DNA from: Chrysomallon squamiferum | Taxonomy: Eukaryota; Mollusca; Gastropoda; Neomphalida; Peltospiridae | NCBI GenBank assembly: GCA_012295275.1 | Contig: CM022676.1 | Span: forward strand, 9,371,086-9,396,085 | DNA length: 25,000 nucleotides | Reading direction: 5' to 3' | Part shown: piece by piece, positions 1-8,980 of the stretch | How positions within the stretch are numbered: the first letter of the stretch is position 1 | How the letters are laid out: every line of letters begins with the position of its first letter | Notes under the pieces: generated by a model | Told to the model about the DNA's origin: nothing | What the model saw: the letters and a program-made list of their open reading frames with translations, nothing else | Database searches by the model: none | Position numbers and translations under genes: made by a program

Positions 1-405
1 ACTTTGGTGTTAATATCTTATGTCAACTTTGACACATTTGTTTACTAACAAGTTTACAATAATAGGGTCAGTTTTGAAAAAAAACAATGTTTTTTTTTAA
101 CTTAATGTGACATGGTTTGAAAAGAATAGTTAATGGTAAATAATTTAGAAAGTATTTTATATATAAATATATATTAACTATTTGTTATTAAAAAAAACAT
201 ATGGATTAAGAACTTAATAAAAAAATATCTCTCAAATTATATTTTTAAATAAATGCATTTTTAAAATTTGAAAACAGTTTATGCAGTAAATTATTCTATA
301 TAAATAAAGACACACTTATATAATTTAACATAAATAATAATAAAAAAATTAAAAATTCAAAAAAACCACACTTGTAAATCTATTAAAATGTGAAAACTGT
401 TAATA
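1..405. other. AT-rich unique DNA, no gene seen
   Basis: This stretch is very AT-rich, with short A and T runs and (TA) patches near 158-175. No reading frame of natural composition, RNA gene or clear repeat unit is visible on either strand. Confidence 0.7.
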
Positions 406-417
406 ATGTCTTACAGA

Positions 418-485
418 AGAATTGAACCCACGACCTATGATACTTTTGTCAAACACATTTCAGCTTTAATAAACAGTTCTAAGTT
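418..485 (-). mobile_element. Decayed tRNA-derived SINE fragment (probable)
   Basis: Read on the minus strand, 428-418 gives GGTTCAATTCT, a good match to the RNA polymerase III B box (GGTTCRANYCY). It is preceded by AGGTCGTG, typical of the variable loop and T arm of tRNAs and tRNA-derived SINEs. About 35 bases further upstream on the same strand (474-463), GTTTATTAAAGC resembles the D-arm sequence GGTTAAAGC. The spacing suits a tRNA head, but the A box is decayed and no acceptor stem can be folded, so this is not a functional tRNA. A SINE remnant is the most economical reading; a decayed tRNA pseudogene is the alternative. Confidence 0.42.
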
Positions 486-918
486 TGATATTCTGTACAG
501 ACAACAACACATCATGTACACCAAAACTAATTTCCATTTCCAGTATAAGGTTAATCTGACAGGAATATTAATATAGCCATATGTTGCATATCAAATGCAT
601 GTTTTGAATATTTTATTCCAAACTATACAAATTTTATACAAAATCTGCATTTGAACAACTGGCATAAAAAATTTAAAGTTGTTGCAGTATTTGCTTATTT
701 CTGTACACATTTTAGAATGCATAAATTACAAACTTTTTATTGTTTTATGTATGTTTTTGTATTTTTTTTTATGTCAATCTGATGTGTTTTCATGTATCAC
801 ATATTTCTGTGCTATATTTTGTTGCATAAAGTTGACACATTTTAAATGTATTACAACTGACAGCATTTGCTGTTTCAAATTTAACCCCCCCCACCTGTGT
901 TTCTAAATAATTTATTAA
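486..918. other. AT-rich unique DNA, no gene seen
   Basis: Mixed AT-rich sequence. A plus-strand open stretch at 679-906 is rich in Cys, Phe and Ile because of T-richness and has no recognisable domain. A C-rich patch at 886-895 contains a CACCTG E-box. Nothing else can be supported. Confidence 0.6.
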
Positions 919-939
919 TTTATTAATTTATTTAAAAGC

Positions 940-1165
940 AAATAGAATAAATGAAAACATAAATAAATGTAAAAAACAAAAGAGAATAAAATAAAATAAA
1001 AAATGAAATAAATAAAAATTATCCAAATAAAAAATTATAGATTTTAAAATTAAAAAAGGCAATATTAAATAGAATAAATAGAAACACAAATAAATGTAAA
1101 TAACAAAATAAAATTATATAACATAATAAAAATGAAATAAATAAAAATTATGCAAATAAAAAAAA
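940..1165. repeat. Two-copy A-rich tandem duplication, period 127 bp
   Basis: The sequence from 940 (AAATAGAATAAATGAAAACA) recurs from 1067 (AAATAGAATAAATAGAAACA). The copies stay aligned through a shared ATGAAATAAATAAAAATTAT block and the following CAAATAAAAAA. Divergence is limited to substitutions and small indels. Each copy is about 95 bp and the offset is 127 bp. It lies at the left edge of the A-rich domain and may show how that domain grew. Confidence 0.7.
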
Positions 1166-1309
1166 AGCAAAGTAAAAGGCACACCTGAACAGGTTTGAAT
1201 GTAGAACTAGTAATTGTTTCTAATTTAAACAGGTAATAAAAAACTATGGTGAGCAAAAAGGTAAACATGAAAAACTGGTTTTGTTAATTAAAAATTAGAA
1301 TAAAAAAAT

Positions 1310-2420
1310 TAATTTTTAAAAATAAAAAAAAAAAGAGAGAAAAAAAGAAAAAAAAAAAAAAGAAAATAAAAAAAAAAAAAAAAGGATATGGTTTGAAAAG
1401 AAAAAAGAAGAAATGAAACAGAAATTTTTGCATTTAAAGAAAAAAAAAGTAAAAGAAATGAAAAAACCATATAAATAAGAAAGAAAATCAATGTAAAATT
1501 GAAAGAAAAAAGGAGGGATAGAAAAAAGAAAAAATATGTTTGACTAAAAGAAAAAAGAAAAGATAGAAAGAATAAGAGAAATTTTAGACTGAAAGAAAAA
1601 AATGAAAGAGAGATAGAAAGAAAAAAAGAATATGATAAAAAGAAAAAAAAAAAAATAAAGAAAGAAAAAAAAAAAATTAATGGACAGATCAAAATAAAAA
1701 AAAAAAAAGAAATGAAACAAAAATTTTAAAAAATAGTAAAACTGAAAGTGAAAGAAAAAAAAAAAACTGAAAGTAAAAAAAATTGAAAACTGAAAGTACC
1801 AAAAATAAAAAAAATGAAAGAAAAATCAGAATGAAAAAATAAATTGATAAACTGAAAGAGAAACAAAAGACAAATGAAAGAATAAATAGAGAAATGAAAA
1901 CTGAAAGGAAATATAGAAAGAAGAAAAGAATATGATAGAAAGAAAAGAAAGAAAAAGAAAAAAAAAAAATACAAATAGAAAAAAAAAAAAATTAAATGGT
2001 CAGAAATGAAAAAAAAAAATGAAAAAGAAAGATACAAATAGAAAAAGAAAGTAGAAAAATAGCTTTGAAAAAAAACAAATAGTAAAACTGAAAGTACAAA
2101 AGAAATGAAAATACAAACAAATAGTAAAAAAGAAAAGAACAAATAGCAAAAAGAAAGTAAAAAAAAAGAAAATGAAAAAAATACAAACAAATAGTAAAAA
2201 TGAAAGTACAAGCAAATAGCAAATAGAAAATAAAACTGAAAAAAAGAAAGTACAAGCAAATAAAAAAATGAAAAAATAAAACAAATAGCAGAAATGAAAG
2301 TATCAAATAAAGTAAAAATTAAAATACAAACAAATGAAAGTATCAGTAGAAAAGAAAGTAAACCCAAAAGGAACAGAGAGAAATGAATATGAGAAAAAAA
2401 AAAAAAAAAAAAAAAGCTCC
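1310..2420. repeat. Purine-biased A/AAAG/GAAA low-complexity domain
   Basis: About 1.1 kb whose plus strand is almost all A and G, built from AAAG, GAAA and AAAT words with A runs (for example 1362-1383 and 2396-2415). Within 2075-2350 a degenerate unit of roughly 25-40 bp recurs, with core ACAAATAGTAAAA(A/C)TGAAAGTACAA. The minus strand stays open for up to 232 codons, but the product is almost entirely Phe, Ser, Leu, Ile and Tyr, as expected from T/C-only sequence, so it is not treated as a gene. Confidence 0.85.
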
Positions 2421-2760
2421 TCACAAGTTATTGTCTCCAGTAAACAATTTTTAATTTTCTTGGCACCTTTTATTTATAAGAGATATATTTATTAAGCTTT
2501 CTAAACACAGTTTTTAATATATGACCTCAGTCATGAAAAGTTGTGATCCACGTTTTGAGATCAAAGGAACGAAAATGTGACCTGATTCCTTTGATTCTCC
2601 TGAAATGAACAACTTGTAATGGCAGCCATTTTGGATCACTAATAAAGTTGAAAAGAAGAAAGAAGGATCACTGGTAAGCAAAACTATCAATATGAAGTAG
2701 CTTGTATGAAGTACAAATATTTACTAGTTTGCTGAAGAAAGCTGAAAAGATTTCTAAAGA
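2421..2760. other. Unique island between A-rich tracts, no ORF
   Basis: Base composition becomes ordinary here. The island carries a 10-bp inverted repeat made of two TCF/LEF-type sites (2560-2595) and an 11-bp palindrome ATGGCAGCCAT (2619-2629) followed by TTTTGG. No coding frame is visible. It could be a small regulatory element preserved amid low-complexity expansion. Confidence 0.5.
2559..2596. promoter_or_regulatory. Inverted pair of TCF/LEF-type sites
   Basis: GATCAAAGG at 2559-2567 and CCTTTGATT at 2588-2596 each match the TCF/LEF core (CCTTTGATS or its complement) closely. They are the arms of a perfect 10-bp inverted repeat (2560-2569 and 2586-2595) with a 16-bp spacer. TCF/LEF proteins bind such sites in Wnt-responsive enhancers; function here is inference. 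Confidence 0.45.
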
Positions 2761-3240
2761 AGAAAATTAAAAAAAAAAAAAAAAAAAATTAAAATAAAAA
2801 TAAAAAATAAAATTATCTTGTTTTAATTAATTATTTTAATTTTTATTAAAGAAAAAAAAAATGTTAAAAAAGAAAATTTATTTATATAATTAAAGAATTG
2901 AAAAAAAAAAAGAAAGAAAATAAATGAAACAAAAAGAAGAAACAAAAAAAATTAATTTTTTTTTTTTTTAGAAACTGAAAAAAGATTTAGATGAAAAATA
3001 AGCAAAATTAAGACAGAAAGAACAGATAAAAAGGAACATTTACAGAAAGATAAATAAAAAAACCCTAATAAAAACAACTAAAAACTCCTCAAAAAAAGGA
3101 AAGAAAGAAAAAACAACAATTAAAATAAGACCAAAAAATAAGACATAAATCTTAACACATACAAAAAAAAAAAAATAATAATAAAAAATCTTTTTTTTTT
3201 AATTAACTTTTTTTGCTACAGATCTTTAGCTTATACAAAT
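2761..3240. repeat. A-rich low-complexity tract with poly-A and poly-T runs
   Basis: Poly-A (2768-2788), A-rich words with AAAG and AAAT, and a T run at 2958-2970. Purine bias on the plus strand continues from the preceding A-rich block but weakens after 3130. No gene is seen. Confidence 0.75.
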
Positions 3241-4195
3241 TTGTAAATATTTGTATCTCACAAAAACAGTTTTTCTTATTAACTTTGCTTCCATTACAAA
3301 ACCTCCACTCTTCAACATTTTCATTTAATCTGAACTCACGAAAGAACTAAAAAATTTCTGCAACTTGGTACATAAACAACCGTTTCATTTGAAACATGAA
3401 AAAAAAAAAAAACGTTATACAGAAAAAGATTCAGGTCAATTTATTATTATTTCTTTGAAGTCAAAACCTATTCACAGCTATTCGACAACCCCGCGAATAT
3501 TAAAAACCATGCATTCAACTCACAACTAGCTATTTATCTGCTTCAAAAAAAAAAAAGTTTCCATGAATATTAAAAAAAATACTGTAGTGTGCTGTACTCA
3601 CAAAAACTAGGTGTTTGGTCAAAAGGAAAATAGTAGTTAGCATTTTCCTATAATGACTGATCTGAAAATGAAAAGCTCTTTAGTAATGGAGGAATAACAC
3701 ACAGTTTGTAAAGAGTTTGGCTTTGAACATTTAGGTAAAAAAAACAACAACTTTGTACCTTTACGAAGCGTTTCAATAGAAATATTTTGTATTGTTCTGA
3801 GGCTAAAGTTTTCTGTGGCAGTTTTAATTTGTTTGTGGGTCAATGGTAACATTTTATTTTATTTTATTTTATTTATTTATTTTTATTATTACATGCTTAT
3901 TTATTTAATATTTGTTTGTTTTTGTGTTGGTATTAAATTTTTTTTTTTTTTTAATTTTTATTATTAATGTTGATTTATTTAATACTTGCATGTTTGTGTG
4001 TGTTGGTGATAGTTGTTTTATTTTTGTTTTAATTATTGTTTTATTAATGTTTTAGTGTTTAACAACTGTCATATTTCATTTGTCACAGTGTTTGTATTGA
4101 CTGCAGCCTAAGTTCAGGTAATGATATAAGAAAACTGTTTACTGCTAATTTTTTATTCAACATTTATTATGAAACCATTTCAAATTTATTCCTTT
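3241..4195. other. AT-rich unique DNA, no supported gene
   Basis: Mostly unique AT-rich sequence. A minus-strand open frame at 3852-3637 (71 codons) has a less biased composition, but no family is recognised and there is no splice or promoter context, so it is not called. ATTT and TTTG words dominate 3853-4040. A CAGGTAA word occurs at 4115. Confidence 0.55.
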
Positions 4196-4224
4196 ATGGA
4201 TTTCTGTTTATATAAACATATACA

Positions 4225-4340
4225 TAGACAGACAGACAGAGAGACATATATATATATATTTATATATATATATACACACGCACATATACATTTATATATA
4301 TATATATGTACAGACACACACACAGACACACACACATATT
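4225..4340. repeat. Compound CAGA/TA/CA microsatellite
   Basis: (CAGA)n at 4226-4241 runs into (TA)n, CACA, (TA)n and (CA)n blocks up to 4337. The short plus-strand frame across it is a by-product of the repeats. Confidence 0.9.
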
Positions 4341-4510
4341 ATGACTGCAAGGTTTTGCAAAAATGTTTATATATCATTTGTTTGTGTTATTTTGTGTTGT
4401 TGTTTTTTCTTTTCTGGCAATGAAAGTATTATTTTCATTTCACATATTCATTCATTTACATTAGGTTTCACCACAGTTAAATAAATAAATAAATATTAAT
4501 AACCTTTATT

Positions 4511-4513
<3 letters not shown>

Positions 4514-4544
<31 letters not shown>

Positions 4545-4558
4545 TTATTTTTTTTTTT
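4514..4558. repeat. Poly-T tract
   Basis: A run of about 29 T (4514-4542) is followed by a second T-rich run to 4558. It could be the antisense of a retroelement poly-A tail, but no element body is recognised next to it. Confidence 0.85.
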
Positions 4559-4666
4559 CTGATTATTTTTCAAATATTTTCTGCTGTTGTTGTATTTAAA
4601 AAAAACCAAAAGGAAACAAGGACTCAACATGTTGAAAACAACTCCATGTTATCACCATTATAACTT

Positions 4667-4860
4667 TTACTTCTTCACCCCACCCCAGAATATTCTGGAA
4701 CTTTCCTGAATTTAAACGGTTTAAGCAAAAACAGACAAACATGTCTGCTGTCACCAGTTTATATTTTACACCATCACCCCTGCAGAACTGTTTGTGTATC
4801 TGCCCTGAATTTAACTTTTTAATTAAAAACAAACATGTCTGCCATCATTGATAAAACTGT
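4667..4860. repeat. Two tandem copies of a diverged ~99-bp repeat (family R)
   Basis: Copy 1 (about 4667-4745) and copy 2 (about 4765-4850) share, in order, a C-rich CACCCC block, AGAA-TGG/CTG, CCTGAATTTAA (4705 and 4804, offset 99), a TTAA-rich block, then ACAAACATGTCTGC. On the minus strand each copy spells a similar peptide containing LNSG, so the 78-codon frame there is repetitive, not independent coding evidence. A third weaker copy lies at 5288-5375 and an inverted copy at about 6080-6150. Confidence 0.65.
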
Positions 4861-4906
4861 TAGTCATACCCCCCACTTAGAACAGTTCCTTATATTTATA
4901 GTCACC

Positions 4907-5182
4907 CTTTCTCTCTTTCTTCTTCCCTCTCTCTCTTCTTCCCTCCTCTCTCTCCTTATCTCTCTCTCTCTCTCTCATTCCCTCTCTCTTTCTATCTTTC
5001 TCTATCTCTCTCTCCTTCCCTCTCTCTTTCTATCTCTCTATCTCTCTCCTTCTCTCTTTCTTTCTCTCTCTCTCCTTCCCTTTCCCTCTCTCTCTCTCCT
5101 CTATCTCTCTATCTCTCTCCTTCCCTCTCTCTTTCTTTCTCTCTTCCTCTCTCTCTCCCTCTCTCTCCTCCTCTCTCTCTCT

Positions 5183-5212
<30 letters not shown>
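4907..5212. repeat. CT-rich homopyrimidine microsatellite domain
   Basis: About 300 bp of nearly uninterrupted C/T on the plus strand, mostly CTCTCT with CCTTCCCT, CTTT and CTAT interruptions. Long frames through it are Ser/Leu-rich on plus and Arg/Glu-rich on minus and are artefacts of the dinucleotide repeat. Confidence 0.95.

Positions 5213-5251
<39 letters not shown>
5213..5251. repeat. (CA)n microsatellite
   Basis: About 19 CA units directly abut the CT domain to their left. Such CT-CA junctions are common compound microsatellites. Confidence 0.95.
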
Positions 5252-5253
<2 letters not shown>

Positions 5254-5287
5254 ATATACAACTCCCTATTTCCCTCACACTAACCTC

Positions 5288-5375
5288 CCTATCACACCCA
5301 CCACCTTAGACTTTTTTCCTGGAACTGCCCTAAATATATAAGTTGTTAATTAAGAAACAGACAAAAGCAATAATT
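5288..5375. repeat. Third, weaker copy of repeat family R
   Basis: CACCCACCACCTTAGA, CCTGGAACTGCCCTAAAT and GTTAATTAAGAAACAGAC correspond in order to CACCCC, GAACTNNCCTGAATT and TTAATTAAAAACAGAC in the copies at 4667-4850. The CT/CA microsatellite separates it from them, suggesting the microsatellite expanded inside an existing tandem repeat. Confidence 0.5.
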
Positions 5376-5548
5376 ATCTGATTTAATTAAAAAAAAAAGA
5401 GACTGACCATCCAACTGACCAACAGATCTGCAAACAATCAAAAATGTAAAGAAGTATGACAGACAGACAGACAGACAGATATACAATTAAAATTAATAAA
5501 GACATAAAAAAAAATTAAATTTTATTGCACATGGATACTTAAGTTTGT

Positions 5549-5658
5549 GATAAGCTGCTTACTTTTATTACTATTAAATGGCATATTCAGACAGACAGAC
5601 ATTCAGACAGACAGATTTTCAAATTACCCAGTGACAATGGTTAATTAGTTTTATTACT
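5549..5658. repeat. CAGA-linked short repeat, two copies (family Q)
   Basis: One weak copy at 5549-5580 and one better copy at 5604-5658. The latter begins with CAGACAGACAGATTT and ends AATGGTTAATTAGTTTTATTAC. Copies at 6538-6571 and 6793-6846 share the final AATGG(T/C)TA..CAGTTTTATTAC block, and the last copy also shares the (CAGA)n start. Confidence 0.55.
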
Positions 5659-5736
5659 TTAATTATGTACACAGACCCAGTTCTGTTGTTAATGGTTATC
5701 AACTGGGTTTTAATTTTAATACATATTAACATATAT

Positions 5737-5816
5737 TATATATATATATATACATACATACACACACACACACATACATACATACATACATACATACATA
5801 CATACATACACATATA

Positions 5817-5902
<86 letters not shown>

Positions 5903-6010
5903 CTTCTCTCTCGCTCTCTCTATTTCTCTCTCTTTCTCTCCTTCCCTCTCTCTCTTTCTCTCTCTCCTTCCCTCTCTCTTCATATAAATATATATATATA
6001 TATATATTTA
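5737..6010. repeat. Compound TA / TACA / CT / TA microsatellite
   Basis: (TA)n, then (CA)n and (CATA)n to 5818, then a pure (CT) run at 5820-5896, then interrupted CT to about 5980, then (TA)n to 6006. The outer TA blocks flank the whole array on both sides. The plus-strand frame crossing it is repeat-driven. Confidence 0.93.
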
Positions 6011-6079
6011 TTTATTTGAAGGGACACTATACATATCACTTAGGCTATTTAGTTTTTGCTAAATTATTATCATTTGTTT

Positions 6080-6150
6080 TTTTCTTAATGAAGGTCTTTC
6101 AGAGACAAGTATACAAACAGTTTTTTGGGGGTAATGAGAGTTCTAAATGA
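6080..6150. repeat. Inverted copy of repeat family R
   Basis: The reverse complement of this segment reads CATTACCCCC..AACTGTTTGTATAC..CTGAA..TTAAG, which aligns almost without gaps to copy 2 at 4770-4840 (CATCACCCC..AACTGTTTGTGTAT..CTGAA..TTAAT). It therefore lies opposite to the three copies at 4667-5375. Confidence 0.55.
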
Positions 6151-6185
6151 CACAAACACACTCAGGCATATACAAAGAAAGGAGG

Positions 6186-6331
6186 AGGCAGAGAGAGAGA
6201 AAGACACAGAGAGATACAGAAAGATAGACAGAAAGAGAGAAGACATGGAGAAAGACAGAAAGGAAGAGAGCAAGTGAGAGAAAGAACAAAAGAAAAAAAC
6301 AGAGAGGACAGAGAGAGAGAGACAGAAACAG

Positions 6332-6407
<76 letters not shown>

Positions 6408-6408
6408 T
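6186..6408. repeat. GA-rich homopurine microsatellite domain
   Basis: Purine-rich GAGA, GACA and GAAAG sequence with pure (AG) runs at 6338-6363 and 6366-6404. It is complementary in base content to the CT runs at 4907-5212 and 5820-5980, so single strands could pair across about 0.3-1.3 kb. Confidence 0.93.
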
Positions 6409-6537
6409 ATGTAAGTGAAACAAACAGAGAAAGTGAGAAAGCTAATTAGCGACAGAAAAGACATTCAAAGAATTTTCTGTAATAAGCTCATCATAATGGC
6501 TTCTTTGTTTTGGCCAGGCAAACACTCAAACTTCGGT

Positions 6538-6846
6538 TTGACACATCCCTGATACTTACTCAGTTTTCTTAGTGAAGGAGTTTCCAGTCACTGAGCAGAC
6601 ATAAAGTCAGATAGTGAGAGAGTAAGATAGAACACGAGATAGACAGACAGACAGACAGACAGATAGAGAGAAGCAGAGATTAACAGAGATAATGCCAGAC
6701 AAAGAAAAACAGACATTGATATATAAAAATAAAAAAAAATAAAAACATATAAGGAAATTATTGTTAATAATCTTTGCTATATTTCACACACACAGACAGA
6801 CAGATTTGTGTCTGACACATCTCTAATGGCTACTCAGTTTTATTAC
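6538..6846. repeat. Two further copies of CAGA-linked repeat family Q
   Basis: GACACATCCCTGATACTTAC at 6540 and GACACATCTCTAATGGCTAC at 6814 (offset 274) are both followed by TCAGTTTT(C/A)TTA. The 32-nt block 6540-6571 differs from 6814-6845 at about six positions. A pure (AGAC/ACAG)n block at about 6640-6664 and another at 6790-6804 lie beside the second copy. Confidence 0.65.
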
Positions 6847-6994
6847 CAATGTGGGTTCTATATTAGTGTCGAGAAACAAATACCTCATAGTTAATTAATT
6901 TCTCCTTCCTAACGAGATCGGTCAGGTAAACTTAATTAACAGTACAGGTATAAACAGTACTGCAGTGTCTCTCGCAGAACAATTAGATGTGTCA

Positions 6995-7009
6995 GTTGCC
7001 ACTGGCAAC
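6995..7009. promoter_or_regulatory. RFX X-box consensus palindrome
   Basis: GTTGCCACTGGCAAC fits the published RFX consensus GTNRCC(N0-3)RGYAAC at every defined position, with a 3-nt spacer, and is a perfect 7-bp inverted repeat around one base. RFX winged-helix proteins regulate ciliary genes in animals. No transcript start can be assigned nearby, so it could be an isolated enhancer site or chance. Confidence 0.45.
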
Positions 7010-7065
7010 CAGGCTTCATAATACACTGTTACAGGGGTTGACTATTTATTATACTGCATCGCATG

Positions 7066-7163
7066 TGTGTACATGAGTGTGTGTGTGAGTGTGTGTGTGT
7101 GTTTATGTATGTGTGTGTGTATTTGTGTGTGTGTTTATATGTGTGTAATTTATGTGTGTGTCT
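7066..7163. repeat. Imperfect (GT)n microsatellite
   Basis: GTGTGT blocks interrupted by GAGT, TTTA and ATTT words. Confidence 0.9.
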
Positions 7164-7312
7164 GTATTTATTACTGTACAGTATACATAGTACATGAATA
7201 CCTGTGATATATATGCTGCATTATATCTGGATCTGTATGAAATACACAGCTTATTGTATGTGCAAATTACACATCAGAATGAAAAAACATAATACTGCAT
7301 ATATATGTGTGT

Positions 7313-7370
7313 ATGAATAATACTGCATAATCTATAGCAGTATGAATAATACTGCATGATCTATAGCAGT
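7313..7370. repeat. 29-bp tandem duplication that encodes two hairpins
   Basis: Two 29-bp units, 7313-7341 and 7342-7370, differ at one position (CATAATC versus CATGATC). Each contains ATACTGC, a 10-nt spacer, and GCAGTAT, a perfect 7-bp inverted repeat. ATACTGCAT also occurs at 7035 and 7291. Confidence 0.8.
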
Positions 7371-7429
7371 ATGTCAGGTTTTTTGTAATTACATTGCCTA
7401 GAGTATCAATGCACTATTGCAGAATAAGA

Positions 7430-7720
7430 ACAGCTACTACTACCACTACTGCTGCAACTACTACACTACTACTACCACTACACCATTACTGCTGTTACTG
7501 CAACTTCTACAATACTACTACTACTATCAATTCTATTACCACTATTACTACAACTACCATTATTGTTATGACTATTTATATTACTACTACTACTACTACC
7601 ACTACTACTAGTATTACTACTACTACTACTACTACTACTATTACTACTACTACTGCTTTTACTACTACTTCTACTACTGCTGCTGTTACTATTATTACCA
7701 CCATTACTAATATTACAATT
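7430..7720. repeat. (ACT/TAC)n trinucleotide microsatellite
   Basis: Nearly 300 bp of imperfect ACT/ATT trinucleotides, densest at 7580-7680. The 111-codon Thr-rich plus frame and the Ser/Asn-rich minus frame across it are by-products of 3-bp periodicity, not genes. Confidence 0.93.
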
Positions 7721-8133
7721 AATATTTAAAAATAATAATAATAATAATAGCATTCTGACACATTCAGGTTTATCTGTTTTTAAAACTTAAAAATATTATA
7801 AATCTGGTATAAGAAAGTTTAAATTTTAAATTCAAATCTGTAAAACTAATCTTTTGCTTTCTGTGACATGGTAAAACGTCAACTTTTTAAAAATACAGTA
7901 ACTGAATTCATTTTATCTAGAAAATAAATATTTTGACTCGAGATAAAACAGTATTTAGGAGTTTGTTATCATTTTAATTCCGTGTTGCTGTTTTATTTTT
8001 AAAAATGTCCTTCATGGTTTGCTATCAGTAAACTGAAGTCTTAAACAGTAAAACAAAAATTGTAAATTGTAAATTAAAAAAATAGATGAATATGATTTGT
8101 GTGGAACACATGAAGAAATATTTTGGATAATTT

Positions 8134-8187
<54 letters not shown>

Positions 8188-8435
8188 GTAGTAATAATAA
8201 TAATAATAATAATCATAATCATAAATTACTAATAATAATAACAGTAATAATAATAATAATAACAATAACAATAATAATAAATAATATTAAATAATAATAG
8301 TATTAATAAAAAAAATAACAGTAATAATAATAAAAATAGTAACAATAATAACAAGAATAATAATAATAATAATAGCAACAGTAACAACAGCAATATTTTA
8401 ATGATGATGCTAGTGATGATGATGATGATGATAAA
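8134..8435. repeat. (AAT)n then (GAT)n trinucleotide microsatellite
   Basis: (TAA)n runs almost pure from 8135 to 8187, then with GTA, CAT and ACA interruptions to 8395, then GATGAT at 8402-8431. Frames here give poly-Asn, poly-Ile or poly-Tyr and are not genes. Confidence 0.95.
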
Positions 8436-8439
8436 TTTG

Positions 8440-8835
8440 ACAATAACAGGATTGTATGGATGATGAAATTCAAATGAAAAGATTTATTTGTAGTTATGAG
8501 AAATTGTTTGGACATTTATTTGAAACTAAACTTTTGACACCTATCAGTTTTCTGAAGGTGTCAGTTAGTTCACACCTATACATAGGTGCAGTTTAAAAAA
8601 AATATATATATATTTTTAAAGTATCCTCTTTAAGCTCATTATTAAAATAACGAATATTTAAAAAAAAAATGTTTTATACAAAACACCAGCTAAACACATT
8701 ATATGTAAGCAGATTATTTCTTTTATAAAAAAACACACAAAAAAACAACAACACATTAATAATAATAATACAAAATAAAATTTAAAAAAAACCCAATTAA
8801 TTCTAAGTATTAATAAAAAATTAATTAAAATACAT
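8440..8835. other. AT-rich unique DNA, no gene seen
   Basis: Short A runs and a (TA)n patch at 8602-8612 in AT-rich sequence. TGACACCTATCAG (8535) and GTTCACACCTATACATAGGTG (8569 on) give small inverted repeats around ACCTAT. No coding signal. Confidence 0.5.
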
Positions 8836-8837
8836 AT

Positions 8838-8980
8838 GAATCATTATTTAAAATATACTGCCATAGCAATCATATTTTCAGATGATGTCAGAATATGTAT
8901 GAATGACTTTGACATCATTTAAAATGTGTTGCTATAGGAACCAAATTATTTTGAAAGAGTTTCATAATTTTGTTTCACTT
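8838..8980. repeat. Two-copy diverged tandem duplication with an X-box-like core
   Basis: ATCATTATTTAAAATATACTG followed by CCATAGCAATC recurs as ATCATTTAAAATGTGTTG followed by CTATAGGAACC about 72 bp later, with TATGAAT leading into both. The best-kept part is GC(C/T)ATAG(C/G)AA, which resembles a relaxed RFX X-box. Confidence 0.5.

Noticed and set aside
418-485. Functional tRNA gene
   Set aside because: The B box is good, but the A box is decayed and no cloverleaf with an acceptor stem can be drawn; a SINE remnant fits better.
1726-2424. 232-codon open frame on the minus strand, Phe/Ser/Leu-rich
   Set aside because: It results from a nearly T/C-only strand; composition is low complexity and no start or splice context exists.
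3637-3852. 71-codon minus-strand frame with fairly natural composition
   Set aside because: No recognisable motif, promoter or splice sites; expected by chance in 25 kb of AT-rich DNA.
4514-4558. Poly-T as the antisense tail of a LINE or SINE
   Set aside because: No element body or target-site duplication could be found beside it.
7394-8294. Poly-Thr, poly-Ser, poly-Asn and poly-Ile frames
   Set aside because: 3-bp periodic microsatellites translate into homopolymers without being genes.
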